DNA of 64,000 bases from contig CAVVUF010000003.1 of assembly GCA_963751425.1 (NCBI GenBank), positions 62,001 through 126,000 on the forward strand, in the 5' to 3' direction. Under the pieces are notes generated by a model. The model ran no database searches and was not told the origin of the DNA. It worked only from the letters and a program-made list of their open reading frames with translations. The first letter of the stretch is position 1. The number at the start of each line of letters is the position of its first letter. This DNA is from CAVVUF01 sp963751425 (GTDB taxonomy: Bacteria; Chloroflexota; Anaerolineae; Anaerolineales; UBA4823). Positions 28,280-36,799 of this stretch are shown in pieces. The position numbers and the translations under genes were made by a program.

Positions 28280-29482
28280 ATGCGAGCATTGAAGATCAGC
28301 CCGCCTGGGTTACCTTTGACATGGCTGGCAAGGGCAGCGCTGCTGGCTGGGATGTTTCTAGGGGGATGTTTATCCACTTCGCTGGACCCGGCGCATACCC
28401 CGGAAGCTTCCGTACCTACCAGGGCAAGTGACACTCCTTTCCCCTCTCCCCTACTCCCTTGCCCTCTACGCCATCGTCCCATCTCACTTACACCTCTGAC
28501 AACTTCTTCCCCCATCCCCATATCCTCTACTCCCCTGCCCTCTTCCACCCCCTCACCCTGGCGGTTTGAGCAGTCTTTTGGCGGTTGGGAGCAAGTTTTG
28601 GCCTTAGCCTGGAGCCCAGATGGAAAGCTGTTAGCCGCTGCGGCGGGGGAGCATGTTTACATCCTGGATGGGGGCAATTTCCATCTGCAGCAGACCTTGC
28701 CAGTCGGCTCCTGGTCAGATCGCCTGGCGTTCAGCCCGGCTCCAAATTCAATTATCCCCTATTTGCTGGCAGCAGCTTCCAAAGACGGCAGGGTGCAGCT
28801 GTGGGATGCAAGCAGTGGGAAACCGCTTTCTGCTTGGGAAGCGCATCAAAAAGGGGCGAAAAGCGTCGCTTTCAGCCCAGACGGCGTATATATAGCTTCC
28901 AGCGGTGGGGATGCCATGGTGCGCCTGTGGGAGGTGCAGGCTTTGCTTGAAAAGCCCAGTGAGAAACCGACTGCCCTGGCTGAAATGATCGGAGGCGCCT
29001 ATGCCATCCCAGATGTCAGCTTCAGCCCAGATGGAAGCCTGGTTGCATCGGTAGATATTCACGATATCCGCCTGCGCGACCCGGCCACGCAGCGCCTGGT
29101 ACGGACCCTGCGAGGGGACACCTCCATTTTCCGGATTGCTTTCAGCCCAGATGGCAGCCAGCTAGCAGCCGCCGAGATGGGAAATACCTTGAGCTTGTGG
29201 GATGTGGCCACCGGAGAAATAATTGAAAGACGGTCTGCGTCAGGAGGGCAAGCAGGGGATGAAAAAATTTTCCTATGGGGGCTGGCATTCAGCCCTGATG
29301 GCAGCCGCCTGGCTGCCGGAGGCAGCGATGGGATGGTCACCCTTTGGGAAGTGGATACCGGACGGGTGGTACAGCACTTTCGGGCACACGAACGGGCAGT
29401 GACCAGCCTGGCGTTCAGCCCAGATGGAGAGCTGTTAGCCTCCGGCAGCCTGGATGGGAATTTGAGGCTTTGGAATAAGTAG
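28280..29482 (+). CDS. WD40-repeat lipoprotein
   Basis: A type II signal with LGGC (Cys30) is followed by a Ser/Thr/Pro-rich spacer (31-94) and a WD40 propeller. Repeats are marked by 'FSPDG', as in AWSPDGKLLAAA, VAFSPDGVYIASSGGD, VSFSPDGSLVAS, IAFSPDGSQLAA, LAFSPDGSRLAAGGSDG and LAFSPDGELLASGSLDG, with WD/WE endings (LWDASSGK, LWEVDTGR). About seven blades, 400 residues. It is anchored to the outer face of the membrane and probably acts as a protein-binding platform. The start is 16 bases after the dynamin stop, so it may share that operon. Confidence 0.87.
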   Translation: MRALKISPPGLPLTWLARAALLAGMFLGGCLSTSLDPAHTPEASVPTRASDTPFPSPLLPCPLRHRPISLTPLTTSSPIPISSTPLPSSTPSPWRFEQSFGGWEQVLALAWSPDGKLLAAAAGEHVYILDGGNFHLQQTLPVGSWSDRLAFSPAPNSIIPYLLAAASKDGRVQLWDASSGKPLSAWEAHQKGAKSVAFSPDGVYIASSGGDAMVRLWEVQALLEKPSEKPTALAEMIGGAYAIPDVSFSPDGSLVASVDIHDIRLRDPATQRLVRTLRGDTSIFRIAFSPDGSQLAAAEMGNTLSLWDVATGEIIERRSASGGQAGDEKIFLWGLAFSPDGSRLAAGGSDGMVTLWEVDTGRVVQHFRAHERAVTSLAFSPDGELLASGSLDGNLRLWNK

Positions 29483-29532
29483 AAGCAAATTCGCTGCATG
29501 ATATAATTTTTTCAACCCTGCGGTAGAAAATC

Positions 29533-31503
29533 ATGTTAATTTTAATCCTTCCTTGTGTGTTCGCGGTCGTTTTTCTGGACCTGCTGGCCTGGCATTGCCA
29601 GCGAAGCGATGAAATTCCAGATTGGCGGATCGCTTTCCTGCAAACAGTTTTGTTTTTAGGAGCAGGTCTGGCGTTAATTGCGGAATTTCTAAGCCTCTTC
29701 AATGCATTAACCTTACCTTGGTTATTCCTATCATGGGTAACTCTTTTCTTAATCGCCGCCTTGCTTGGGTGGAAGCGAGGCTGGATAAAAATAGGCTGGC
29801 GCTGCCTCCGGCAAAATCAGTTAGCCTTGGACCGGTTTGATGGCATCTTCTTCGCCTTTATCGGGATCATCCTTTTTTTGCTCCTGGTCGTCGCTTTGCT
29901 ATCACCCACAAATAATACAAATTCCTTACAATATCATATGAGCCGGGTGGCGCATTGGATTCAGAACGGATCTCTCCGGCATTATCCAACCGGGTATTAT
30001 CCCCAGCTGACGCACCCCTATGAGGCCGAGCTTTCGATCCTCAACCTGACCTTATTATGGGGGAATGATCAGGCTGCCAATCTGGTGCAGTGGTTTGCAA
30101 TGATATTTACTTTTGTGGGCATTTCCTGCCTGGTTAGCATCCTGGGGGTTGGACGAAAAGGTCAGTGGGCTGCAATTGCCTTTGCAGCCAGCATTCCGAT
30201 GGGCATCTTGCAAGCCACCAGCACACAAAACGACTATGTGGCTGCCCTCTGGTTGATTTGTTTGGGCATCTTTGTCTTGCTGGCAATTAAGCGCGAACCC
30301 GGCTGGCTTGAGATTATCAGTATAGCAGCTGCCTTAGGGTTAGGAATGTTGACCAAAGGCACCTTCTACCCCTACGCTGTGCCGTTGGGGATCTTACTCT
30401 TCATCGGTTGGTTTATCCGCTCACTCAGGCGCAGCCCAAAAAGCACCCTGGTTCGAGCAGGGATCATTTTGTTAATCGTGGTAGCGTTGAACCTGGGCTA
30501 TTGGGTGAGTAATACCATCTCCTTTGGAGGACCGCTGGGACCGAAAGGATGGGTGAATACCATGACAACCGAGAGCAGCGGAATCACTTCTCTGGTCTCG
30601 GCTGCCTCCCGCAATTTCCTGATGAATTTTGTCACCCCTTATGAGGAGGTCAATGATCGAATGGTGAAAGGGCTGCAAAAAGCATTTCAAAAAAGTGATC
30701 CCAGCCTGGCTGACTTCTATTTTATTTGGGGTTGGAACCATGAAGACCTGGCTGGCAGCCCGCTGCATATGCTGCTTGTGCTGGTAACCACGGTATTAAG
30801 CTTTTGCTTTTGGCGCCGCTTCTCGGGAACAGGGACGTTGGCATACCTGGCAGCCTGCCTGGGGATGTATGAAATGCTCGGGCTGATGGTCCACCCCGAT
30901 GTATATGGGTTGCGTTTCCAACTGCCGTTTTTTGTAGCCTGGTCACCCATTTTCGGAGTGGTGATTGCTAAGCTGAGTCGAGGGTGGTTCGTACAATTGG
31001 CCACTCTCTTGCTTCTATTGGCTGCTTTGCCCTGGGTCTTTTTCAACCGCTCGCGTCCGTTGATTGGCATGAAAACAGAACCAGAAAAGTTTGCCATTCC
31101 CTGCGACTGGCATTTCGGTTGTACGATGGTGGGCAGCATTTTAATAGAGCCCAAAACGACCATCTTATTTGCAAATAACATGATGTGGCGTGAGCCTTAC
31201 ACGGCAATAGCTGCGGATATTCTCAGCTCAGGTTGTAAAGAGATTGGATTGCGAATCGATTCGCATGACAGCGAATATCTCTTCTGGAAGCTATTAAAAG
31301 CTCCTCAAAGTGGTTTTCGGCTGGAAAACATCTACCCCTTTCCCGAATTGAAGCGTTACAGCGACCCTGCTTTCAAACCCTGCGCAGTGATCTGTACCAT
31401 CTGCGGGGATAGGCAGCAGGTCCACGGCTTGGGCTTGACCGCCGATTATGGGGAAGTAAAGCTATTCCAAGGACAAAATTATACCCCTGAGGCCGGTCCG
31501 TAA
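29533..31503 (+). CDS. Polytopic membrane protein, GT39-like glycosyltransferase
   Basis: 656 residues with about 11-12 membrane segments. After the second pair comes the extracytoplasmic loop NTNSLQYHMSRVAHW plus GYYPQLTHPYEAELSIL, a layout reminiscent of GT-C enzymes (PMT/ArnT, GT39) that use lipid-linked sugars; the usual acidic pair in the first loop is not clear. A roughly 110-residue soluble C-terminal tail (from about 530) contains CDWHFGCTMVGS and CTICGDRQQ with several cysteines. It probably adds a sugar to a protein or lipid on the outer side. I place it only by topology and loop similarity. Confidence 0.6.
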   Translation: MLILILPCVFAVVFLDLLAWHCQRSDEIPDWRIAFLQTVLFLGAGLALIAEFLSLFNALTLPWLFLSWVTLFLIAALLGWKRGWIKIGWRCLRQNQLALDRFDGIFFAFIGIILFLLLVVALLSPTNNTNSLQYHMSRVAHWIQNGSLRHYPTGYYPQLTHPYEAELSILNLTLLWGNDQAANLVQWFAMIFTFVGISCLVSILGVGRKGQWAAIAFAASIPMGILQATSTQNDYVAALWLICLGIFVLLAIKREPGWLEIISIAAALGLGMLTKGTFYPYAVPLGILLFIGWFIRSLRRSPKSTLVRAGIILLIVVALNLGYWVSNTISFGGPLGPKGWVNTMTTESSGITSLVSAASRNFLMNFVTPYEEVNDRMVKGLQKAFQKSDPSLADFYFIWGWNHEDLAGSPLHMLLVLVTTVLSFCFWRRFSGTGTLAYLAACLGMYEMLGLMVHPDVYGLRFQLPFFVAWSPIFGVVIAKLSRGWFVQLATLLLLLAALPWVFFNRSRPLIGMKTEPEKFAIPCDWHFGCTMVGSILIEPKTTILFANNMMWREPYTAIAADILSSGCKEIGLRIDSHDSEYLFWKLLKAPQSGFRLENIYPFPELKRYSDPAFKPCAVICTICGDRQQVHGLGLTADYGEVKLFQGQNYTPEAGP

Positions 31504-31590
31504 GCTGTCCTCTTCTCGACAAAAGCATTCTGCCAGCTCAGGTTAAGGTTCTATCCAAGAACCGGATCGCCTCTAGGATTTTCGGATAGG

Positions 31591-32769
31591 TTATAAGATC
31601 TTTACACTGGCCCCATTGCTGGCATGACAAAGGTAAACCGCGGCTGCATGGCCAGTATGCCGCTTGTATTTTTCCTTCAGCTTCTTGATGAATTCCTGCG
31701 CTTGCGCTTCATCCACCAGGTTGACGGTGCAGCCGCCAAACCCTGCCCCCGAAAGCCGTGCCCCATAACATCCGGGGAGCTTCCGCGATACTTCCACAAG
31801 ATAATCAATTTCTGGGCAGCTCACCTCGTACAGGTCGCGTAAGCTGTGGTGCGAGGCGTACATCAACCCTCCGAAGTATTGAATGTCCCCCCTGCGCAGA
31901 CAGCTGATCGCCTGGTTCACGCGTGCCATTTCAACCACTACATGCTCAGCTCGCTTCCGAATTTCGGGGGGTAGGAAAGCGCTGTAAGCTGCGAACTCCA
32001 CCGAAGAAATATCCCGCAGTGATTTCACTTTGGGAAGGTAGTGCTGCAGCAGCGCAACCGCCTGCTCACAAGCTGCCCTCCGTTCGTTATAGGCGATCGC
32101 CGCCAGGCTGCGCCTCAGGCCGGTGTCAGCGACCACAATGGCCGTTTCAGGCGGCAGTGGCAGGGCTTCCCAGTCCAGGCTGCGCGTATCGAAGATCAGT
32201 ACATGCTCTGCGATTCCACACGCACTGGCAAACTGGTCCATCAAGCCGCACTTCACCCCTACATAAAGGTTCTCTGCTCGCTGGCAGGCTTGCGCCATGC
32301 TCAGCGGCTCGGCTTGCCATCCCCCCAGGGCCTGCCAGGTAAAAGCGAAGGCCACTTCGACCGCGGCCGAGGAGCTCAAGCCAGCCCCAATGGGGATATC
32401 CGAAGTAAACACTGCCTGCATCCCTACAACAGGGTACCCGGCTTCTTGTAAAGCCCAGGCTGCCCCGGCCGGGTAGGAGGCCCAGGCCGGGAAGGGTTTG
32501 CCATCCAGGTCAACATGCTGATCGAGCTGGTCCAAACGGAAGGTGACGGTTTCGTTCAAGGCGTTGGCTCTGATCGTCACGATATTCCCTGCCGCTGGCG
32601 CCGCGGCAATTTGAACGACCCGGTCGATAGCTGCCGGCAGCACAATCCCCGCATTGTAGTCAACATGCTCTCCAGCCAGGTTGATCCTGCCAGGCGCCTG
32701 AGCAAGGATGGTCGGAAAATAATGGAATTGGCCGCGAAATAATTCGATGATAGAGGTAGCGTTCTGCAT
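31591..32769 (-). CDS. galK: Galactokinase
   Basis: GHMP kinase of about 393 residues with the galactokinase signature APGRINLAGEHVDYNAG (normally GRVNLIGEHTDYN), the ATP loop IPIGAGLSSSAAVEVA, the catalytic-Asp region VGVKCGLMDQFASACG and C-terminal ARLSGAGFGGCTVNLV. It phosphorylates galactose to galactose-1-phosphate. Start ATG at 32769 (MQNATSIIELF); a TTG at 32778 overlapping the upstream stop (TTGA) is possible. It links with the beta-galactosidases further left. Confidence 0.93.
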   Translation of the reverse strand: MQNATSIIELFRGQFHYFPTILAQAPGRINLAGEHVDYNAGIVLPAAIDRVVQIAAAPAAGNIVTIRANALNETVTFRLDQLDQHVDLDGKPFPAWASYPAGAAWALQEAGYPVVGMQAVFTSDIPIGAGLSSSAAVEVAFAFTWQALGGWQAEPLSMAQACQRAENLYVGVKCGLMDQFASACGIAEHVLIFDTRSLDWEALPLPPETAIVVADTGLRRSLAAIAYNERRAACEQAVALLQHYLPKVKSLRDISSVEFAAYSAFLPPEIRKRAEHVVVEMARVNQAISCLRRGDIQYFGGLMYASHHSLRDLYEVSCPEIDYLVEVSRKLPGCYGARLSGAGFGGCTVNLVDEAQAQEFIKKLKEKYKRHTGHAAAVYLCHASNGASVKIL

Positions 32770-32774
32770 TTGGA

Positions 32775-33323
32775 TCAAGACTTGTCTGTATAGGTGAACG
32801 CTCCGGGGAAATTCTGCGCGGCGCGCTCTTGCTTCCCGCTCCAGGTTTCGATATCTAAACGATAAACCAGGGTGATATTCAGCTCCTCTGGGACGATCGG
32901 TTGATAATCTTCGCCTGATTTCAGGTGAGGGAAATACTTATCCAGCAAAAGCTGCAAGCCATACCGGGCTTCTTCTGGATCATGGACAAAGCTGGTTTTT
33001 CCAAGGGCAACCAGGCTGGCATATTCGATGCCGAACTCCATGGCTGAATCCGCGGGAAGCAGCCTCCCCAGCTCGGAAACACAAAAGCAGGTGCGCGGGT
33101 TCGCCTCAATACTGAGCGGTGTGTGACCTTCCGTTGCGCCATGGAAGTAAATCGCGTTCTTTGTTTCATCAAAAGCGAATAATGTAGGCTTGACATAAGG
33201 CTGACCTTGCCATTCCGTTCCCAGGGTGCCGTAAGGCGCCTTGTGCAGCATGGTTCTTAACCAGGTTTCATCGGTAATGGCCCGGTCAGCCCGGCGGGGT
33301 CGGTTATAAGCGGGTGTTGGCAT
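32775..33323 (-). CDS. Pyridoxamine 5'-phosphate oxidase-like FMN-binding protein (NimA-like)
   Basis: 182 residues. The split-barrel flavin-binding fold shows as PYGTLGTEWQGQPYVKPTLFAFDETKNAIYFHGATEGHT (pieces YGTLGTEW and YFHGATEGHT), then CFCVSELGRLLPAD and YASLVALGKTSFV. The RADRAITD start and the HGA-x-x-GH motif resemble 5-nitroimidazole reductase-like members. Role unknown; small-molecule reduction or cofactor binding is likely. Its stop nearly touches the galK start. Confidence 0.8.
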   Translation of the reverse strand: MPTPAYNRPRRADRAITDETWLRTMLHKAPYGTLGTEWQGQPYVKPTLFAFDETKNAIYFHGATEGHTPLSIEANPRTCFCVSELGRLLPADSAMEFGIEYASLVALGKTSFVHDPEEARYGLQLLLDKYFPHLKSGEDYQPIVPEELNITLVYRLDIETWSGKQERAAQNFPGAFTYTDKS

Positions 33324-33389
33324 AACTTTTCTCGTGCTCCTTCATTTATCAAAGAATTTTTCCAAATACTTTTCCCAAATTACCCCAGC

Positions 33390-34295
33390 TTAATCGATCC
33401 TGCGGCTGCGCGTATATCCAAAAATAAGCAGCACGCCCACAGCCATCGCCGGCAAGATCACCAGCCCGGCCTCCGGGCCAAAAAGCCCCCCAGTTACCAG
33501 CTCCGGTCCTTGCACGGTCTGGCGGATCAAGCCCGGCATATCGGTCAGCCCGCTTACCTGGAAGCCGAAAATCGTGCCCTCAAAGAAGTTCCACCCAATA
33601 TGCAGCCCAATGGGCAGCCAGAGCTGGCGCGTGCGCAGGTAGCCATAAGCCAGGAACAGGCCCGCCAATACCAGGCCTAACACTGCGGTCCAGGACACAT
33701 TCGGGTTCATTAAGTGCCCCAGGGAAAATAAGACCGATGAGATCAGCACTCCCCAGAACAAGTTCAGGCCGTCAGCCAGGTTCTGCAGCCAGTAACCCCT
33801 GGCCAGCAGCTCTTCTTGCCAACCGACCGCTGCAAACAGCAGCAGCCAAAACAAGATCTCCAGCACTGCCTGTGAGGCGGGCTTGACTTGCCAAATAAAG
33901 CCTTCGAATTTCAACCAGCCCAGGCTCCATTCCAGGAGATAGATGAGCCCCATCATCACCCCGGCAACCAAAATACCGGCGAGAACATCCAGAAATAGGC
34001 GAGGCTTGAGCTGCAATCCCAGGCTGGTGATCGAGCGCCGGTCGAAAATTCTGCGAGACAAGAAGACAGAGCCCGTGATGGCGAAGATGCCCACGATTTT
34101 ATCGACCATGAAGAGCATATCCTCTGAAGGATTCTGAGAAAGGTAAATTACAAAGGGGCAGGAAAAGAGAGTCAGCAGGCAGATCAGCATGGCTAACTGC
34201 CCGATCAGGCGCCAGCCGGCGCGCAAGCGTGGCTCTTCTGGAGAGATAAATATCCTGGCTCGCAGAGAGCGCTCTGCCTTGGGTGAGGGTTCCAT
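33390..34295 (-). CDS. CPBP-family intramembrane metalloprotease
   Basis: 301 residues with about eight hydrophobic segments. The CPBP/Abi motifs are present: Glu161-Glu162 with Arg166 in GWQEELLARGYWLQNL, His194 in FSLGHLMNP and His232 in GLHIGWNFFEG. These form the metal site of CAAX-type and bacteriocin-immunity proteases. The first 20 or so residues are charged and cytosolic. Substrate unknown. It starts 18 bases after the CoA-transferase beta subunit and is likely read in the same transcript. Confidence 0.87.
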   Translation of the reverse strand: MEPSPKAERSLRARIFISPEEPRLRAGWRLIGQLAMLICLLTLFSCPFVIYLSQNPSEDMLFMVDKIVGIFAITGSVFLSRRIFDRRSITSLGLQLKPRLFLDVLAGILVAGVMMGLIYLLEWSLGWLKFEGFIWQVKPASQAVLEILFWLLLFAAVGWQEELLARGYWLQNLADGLNLFWGVLISSVLFSLGHLMNPNVSWTAVLGLVLAGLFLAYGYLRTRQLWLPIGLHIGWNFFEGTIFGFQVSGLTDMPGLIRQTVQGPELVTGGLFGPEAGLVILPAMAVGVLLIFGYTRSRRID

Positions 34296-34313
34296 GCTGG
34301 ATCGAGCCGGGCC

Positions 34314-35093
34314 TCAGGCCGCCCCTTTGAGATAAATCCCGTTCGGGTCGAGCTCCTGGCGCAGGATGCGCAGCTCTTCTTCGGCCGGCGGCGGGGTCAG
34401 GCGCAGAGCTGAGGCGGCTTTCAAATCCCAGCCGGTATTCTCGCGCGCCTGCTCGAGCGAAGCCCCTGGATGGAGCGCCGTCATAACCAGCTCGCCCGTC
34501 TCATCTGGCTCCATTATGCCCAGGTCGGTCACTACGGCCTGTGGACCACCACCGCGCAGGTTGGCAGCCTGGCGTGCGGACCGCCCGCTCAAAAAGCCCG
34601 CCGAAGTGCGAAAATCCAGTTTCTCTGGGAAGCGGCGCTTTTGGTGCGGCGTCAGGATATAACAGCGGTTCGCCCAGGCGGCAATCTCCATCGAGCCACC
34701 GGAACCCGGCAGGCGTACCTTGGGATGTGCGTAGGGGCCGATCACCGTCGCATTGATATTGCCGAATCGGTCGATCTGCGCCCCGCCCAAGAAGCCCACA
34801 TCCACATTGCCGCGCTGCAGGTAGAAGGCAAAGATGTCATACATGCTGCACACCGCCAGCGCCCCGCTGACCAGGGTAGGGTCCCCGATCGAAAGCGGCA
34901 GGCGGGCCGGCTGCGCGCCGATGACACCCGCCTCGTAGATCATCACCAGGTTCGGGGCGTGCGTGCGCCGCGCCAGGTTGCAGGCCAGGTTGGGCAGTCC
35001 CACGCCCACAAATACCACATCATCATCGCGCAGCAGCCTCGCTGCGTTGATGGTCATTAGTTCAGAAGATGAGTAGCTGGATTGCTCAGACAT
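34314..35093 (-). CDS. CoA-transferase family I, beta subunit (GctB-like)
   Basis: 259 residues: DDDVVFVGVGLPNLACNLAR, the catalytic-Glu motif MIYEAGVIGAQP, GNVDVGFLGGAQIDRFGNIN and the C-terminal LHPGASLEQARENTGWDL that marks glutaconate/3-oxoadipate-type beta subunits. The alpha subunit lies upstream at 35589-36492, but a GxxExxY gene sits between them, which is unusual as the subunits are normally adjacent. The heteromer would move CoA from an acyl-CoA to a free carboxylic acid. Substrate unknown. Confidence 0.87.
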   Translation of the reverse strand: MSEQSSYSSSELMTINAARLLRDDDVVFVGVGLPNLACNLARRTHAPNLVMIYEAGVIGAQPARLPLSIGDPTLVSGALAVCSMYDIFAFYLQRGNVDVGFLGGAQIDRFGNINATVIGPYAHPKVRLPGSGGSMEIAAWANRCYILTPHQKRRFPEKLDFRTSAGFLSGRSARQAANLRGGGPQAVVTDLGIMEPDETGELVMTALHPGASLEQARENTGWDLKAASALRLTPPPAEEELRILRQELDPNGIYLKGAA

Positions 35094-35098
35094 TTGAA

Positions 35099-35113
35099 TC
35101 CGCTAATCTACGC
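35099..35113. repeat. Dispersed repeat copy (reverse orientation), left flank of the GxxExxY gene
   Basis: TCCGCTAATCTACGC is the reverse complement of GCGTAGATTAGCGGA, one mismatch from the copy at 35573. It overlaps the stop end of the GxxExxY gene. Confidence 0.55.
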
Positions 35114-35528
35114 AAATCTTACGCGAATATTTTAATGATTTTGTATATGCCATTCGCTTCCACTCCAATTGGTTAGGATGACCAAAATTGATTAAAAGCC
35201 CTAATGGTACCTTGGCAGCTTTAAGTTGGTTGAGAAGCTGGGCTTCCTCTCGTGAAGTAAGTACATCCAGGGCTTTTAATTCGATGATTATCTGCCCGTA
35301 AGCCAAGAAATCACCGATGTAGTACTTATTCAGCTCATGATTTTTGTAAAAAAGAGGCAGCTCGGCTGTGATGAGAATGGGATACCACGCTCGGTAAATT
35401 CGATTGTTAATGCTTCTTGATAGACTGCCTCCAAGAAAACCCGGTTTCAATTCGTTGTAAACATCCATCGCTGCGCCAATGATCGTGTAGACTTCTTCTT
35501 TTAGGATTAATTCATTTTCCGTTTTCAT
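35103..35528 (-). CDS. GxxExxY-family protein with a scrambled core (two offsetting frameshifts)
   Basis: The ends match the family: NELILKEEVYTIIGAAMDVYNEL at the start, then ELPLFYKNHELNKYYIGDFL, IIIELKALDVLTSREEAQLLNQLKA and VPLGLLINFG. The defining Gly-x-x-Glu-x-x-Tyr segment reads GFLGGSLSRSINN in frame. Shifting by one base over about 35365-35432 gives GFL-EAVYQEALTIEFTERGIP, the expected motif. So one extra G (near 35431) and one missing G (near 35365) cancel out. Families of this kind often sit in intergenic repeats or introns; function is unknown, though a nuclease-like fold has been suggested. It is flanked by repeat copies. Confidence 0.8.
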   Translation of the reverse strand: MKTENELILKEEVYTIIGAAMDVYNELKPGFLGGSLSRSINNRIYRAWYPILITAELPLFYKNHELNKYYIGDFLAYGQIIIELKALDVLTSREEAQLLNQLKAAKVPLGLLINFGHPNQLEWKRMAYTKSLKYSRKICVD

Positions 35529-35572
35529 ATAACAGAGTCTTTATTGAGAAGTTGACCTATTCGTGGAGATTA

Positions 35573-35587
35573 GCGCAGATTAGCGGA
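35573..35587. repeat. Dispersed repeat copy GCGCAGATTAGCGGA, right flank of the GxxExxY gene
   Basis: Identical 15-mer to 42976-42990. It lies between the GxxExxY start and the end of the CoA-transferase alpha gene, facing the reverse copy at 35099. Confidence 0.65.
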
Positions 35588-35588
35588 T

Positions 35589-36492
35589 TTAGTACTTCCC
35601 ATAATCCACCACTTCGCTCGGGCGGCTGGCGATGCGCAGGCGGGCATGCGTCTCAGGGCCAAGCTTTTCCCAGTACTCCGCCCGGTCTTTGACGCCATAA
35701 ACCCATTCATCGAGATACTTCTGCACGCTCTCCTGAGACTTGCTGACCTCATCCCAATCCAGGTAGAACGGGTTGTCCCGGTCATAATAACCCTGGGTAT
35801 AAGAAGGATGAGCACAGTAAGGCACCTGACAGACCGCATCGACAATAAAACCTGGGATCAGCGTGCGGTTCGGGTCTGAGCGGATGATCGCCTCATCTAC
35901 AATTTCCTCCGCCGTCAGGATCACATGCTCGGCTGCAAAAGCCGCCTCCTTCTGCTCGCCAATGATGCCCCAGATTTGGGCATTGCCATCCGCATCGACA
36001 CGCTGCACATGCACAATGGCCACATCGGGCTTCAAGGCCGGCACCACCACCACCGCGTTACCCGAGTACGGGTCAATGACCGTGCGGTGGTTTTGGTTTA
36101 CCTGCTCCAGGTCGCCCGCCGCGGTCGGATTCATCGGCATGAAGGGCAGCCCGGTCGCGCCGGCTTGCAGCCGAGAGATCATCCCAAAATGAGAATACTC
36201 CTCCCATTCCAGGCTGCCTGCCTCGATCGCTGACCGCACGATGCGCAGCGAGCCAACCCCAGGGTTGCCCATGTACGAAAAGATCACCTTGCGCGGCGCA
36301 GCCAGCTGCCACCATCTGATCATACAACAGGTCGGGGGTAGCGCGTGCCAGCACCAGGTCCTTGCGCCCCTGGCGGATGATCTCATGCCCGGCCGCAAAA
36401 GGGATCAGGTGGGTAAACCCGGCTGCATAAATCGTATCGCCATCATACACGTAGCGTGCAATGGCCTCGGATAGAGCCATGACTTTGCTCAT
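35589..36492 (-). CDS. CoA-transferase family I, alpha subunit (GctA-like), frameshifted
   Basis: The start reads MSKVMALSEAIARYVYDGDTI, GFTHLIPFAAGHEIIRQG and DLLYDQMVAAGCA; the rest follows in another frame as RKVIFSYMGNPGVGSLRIV, LPFMPMNPTAAGD, VVVVPALKPDVAIVHVQRVD and HPSYTQGYYDRDNPFYLDWD. The switch is near 36296-36303 in a GCGC-rich spot and gives about 300 residues, the family length. It pairs with the beta subunit at 34314-35093. The first codon overlaps the stop of the small membrane-protein gene upstream (ATGA). Confidence 0.85.
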
Positions 36493-36734
36493 CGGTCTCC
36501 TTCTCTATTTTTTCGGATTCTCTTTTCCTGGAAAGCTTTCCGCACAGAGCGGAAGCGTTCGCTAGGCTGGGGAGGCTCCCGGTAATGCCAGGCCATAAAC
36601 ACTCCCAGGAACAAGCTGGCTAACGCGGAGAAGAACAACAGCGGCAAGGATCTCTCGCTCTGGTCGATGGTGAAGAAAACCACCAACATGATCAGCCCAA
36701 CGATAATCAGGAACACGCCAACCCGTCGTTTCAT
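36489..36734 (-). CDS. Small two-pass membrane protein
   Basis: Starting at MKRRVGVFLIIVG (36734) gives 81 residues with two hydrophobic helices (about 5-22 and 31-47) and a basic tail rich in Arg/Lys (FQEKRIRKNREGDR). Reading frame extends upstream but that part runs through an inverted repeat and has no protein character. It ends by ATGA overlap with the CoA-transferase alpha gene, which supports it being real. Family not recognised. Confidence 0.55.
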   Translation of the reverse strand: MKRRVGVFLIIVGLIMLVVFFTIDQSERSLPLLFFSALASLFLGVFMAWHYREPPQPSERFRSVRKAFQEKRIRKNREGDR

Positions 36735-36755
36735 TTCGTTTGTGTATTTTAAGTT

Positions 36756-36790
36756 GACAGATCTGGGAAGTGAAACTTCCCAGATCTGTC
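36756..36790. repeat. Perfect 15-bp inverted repeat
   Basis: GACAGATCTGGGAAG and CTTCCCAGATCTGTC flank a TGAAA loop. There is no T-run on either side, so it is a mobile-looking palindromic repeat more than a terminator, although it lies just past the end of the next gene (36800). Confidence 0.7.
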
Positions 36791-36799
36791 GCTCACATC

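Noticed and set aside
31546..31562. GGTTCT-ATCCA-AGAACC hairpin between convergent genes as a terminator
   Set aside because: Short stem, no T-run on either strand.
31591..32769. GHMP kinase as mevalonate kinase, to go with the UbiD/AcnX genes
   Set aside because: The GRINLAGEHVDYN signature identifies galactokinase.
33390..34295. CPBP protease plus GxxExxY plus NurA/HerA as a phage-defence island
   Set aside because: The genes lie in separate operons with metabolic neighbours and no defence hallmark such as nuclease-toxin pairs or integrase.
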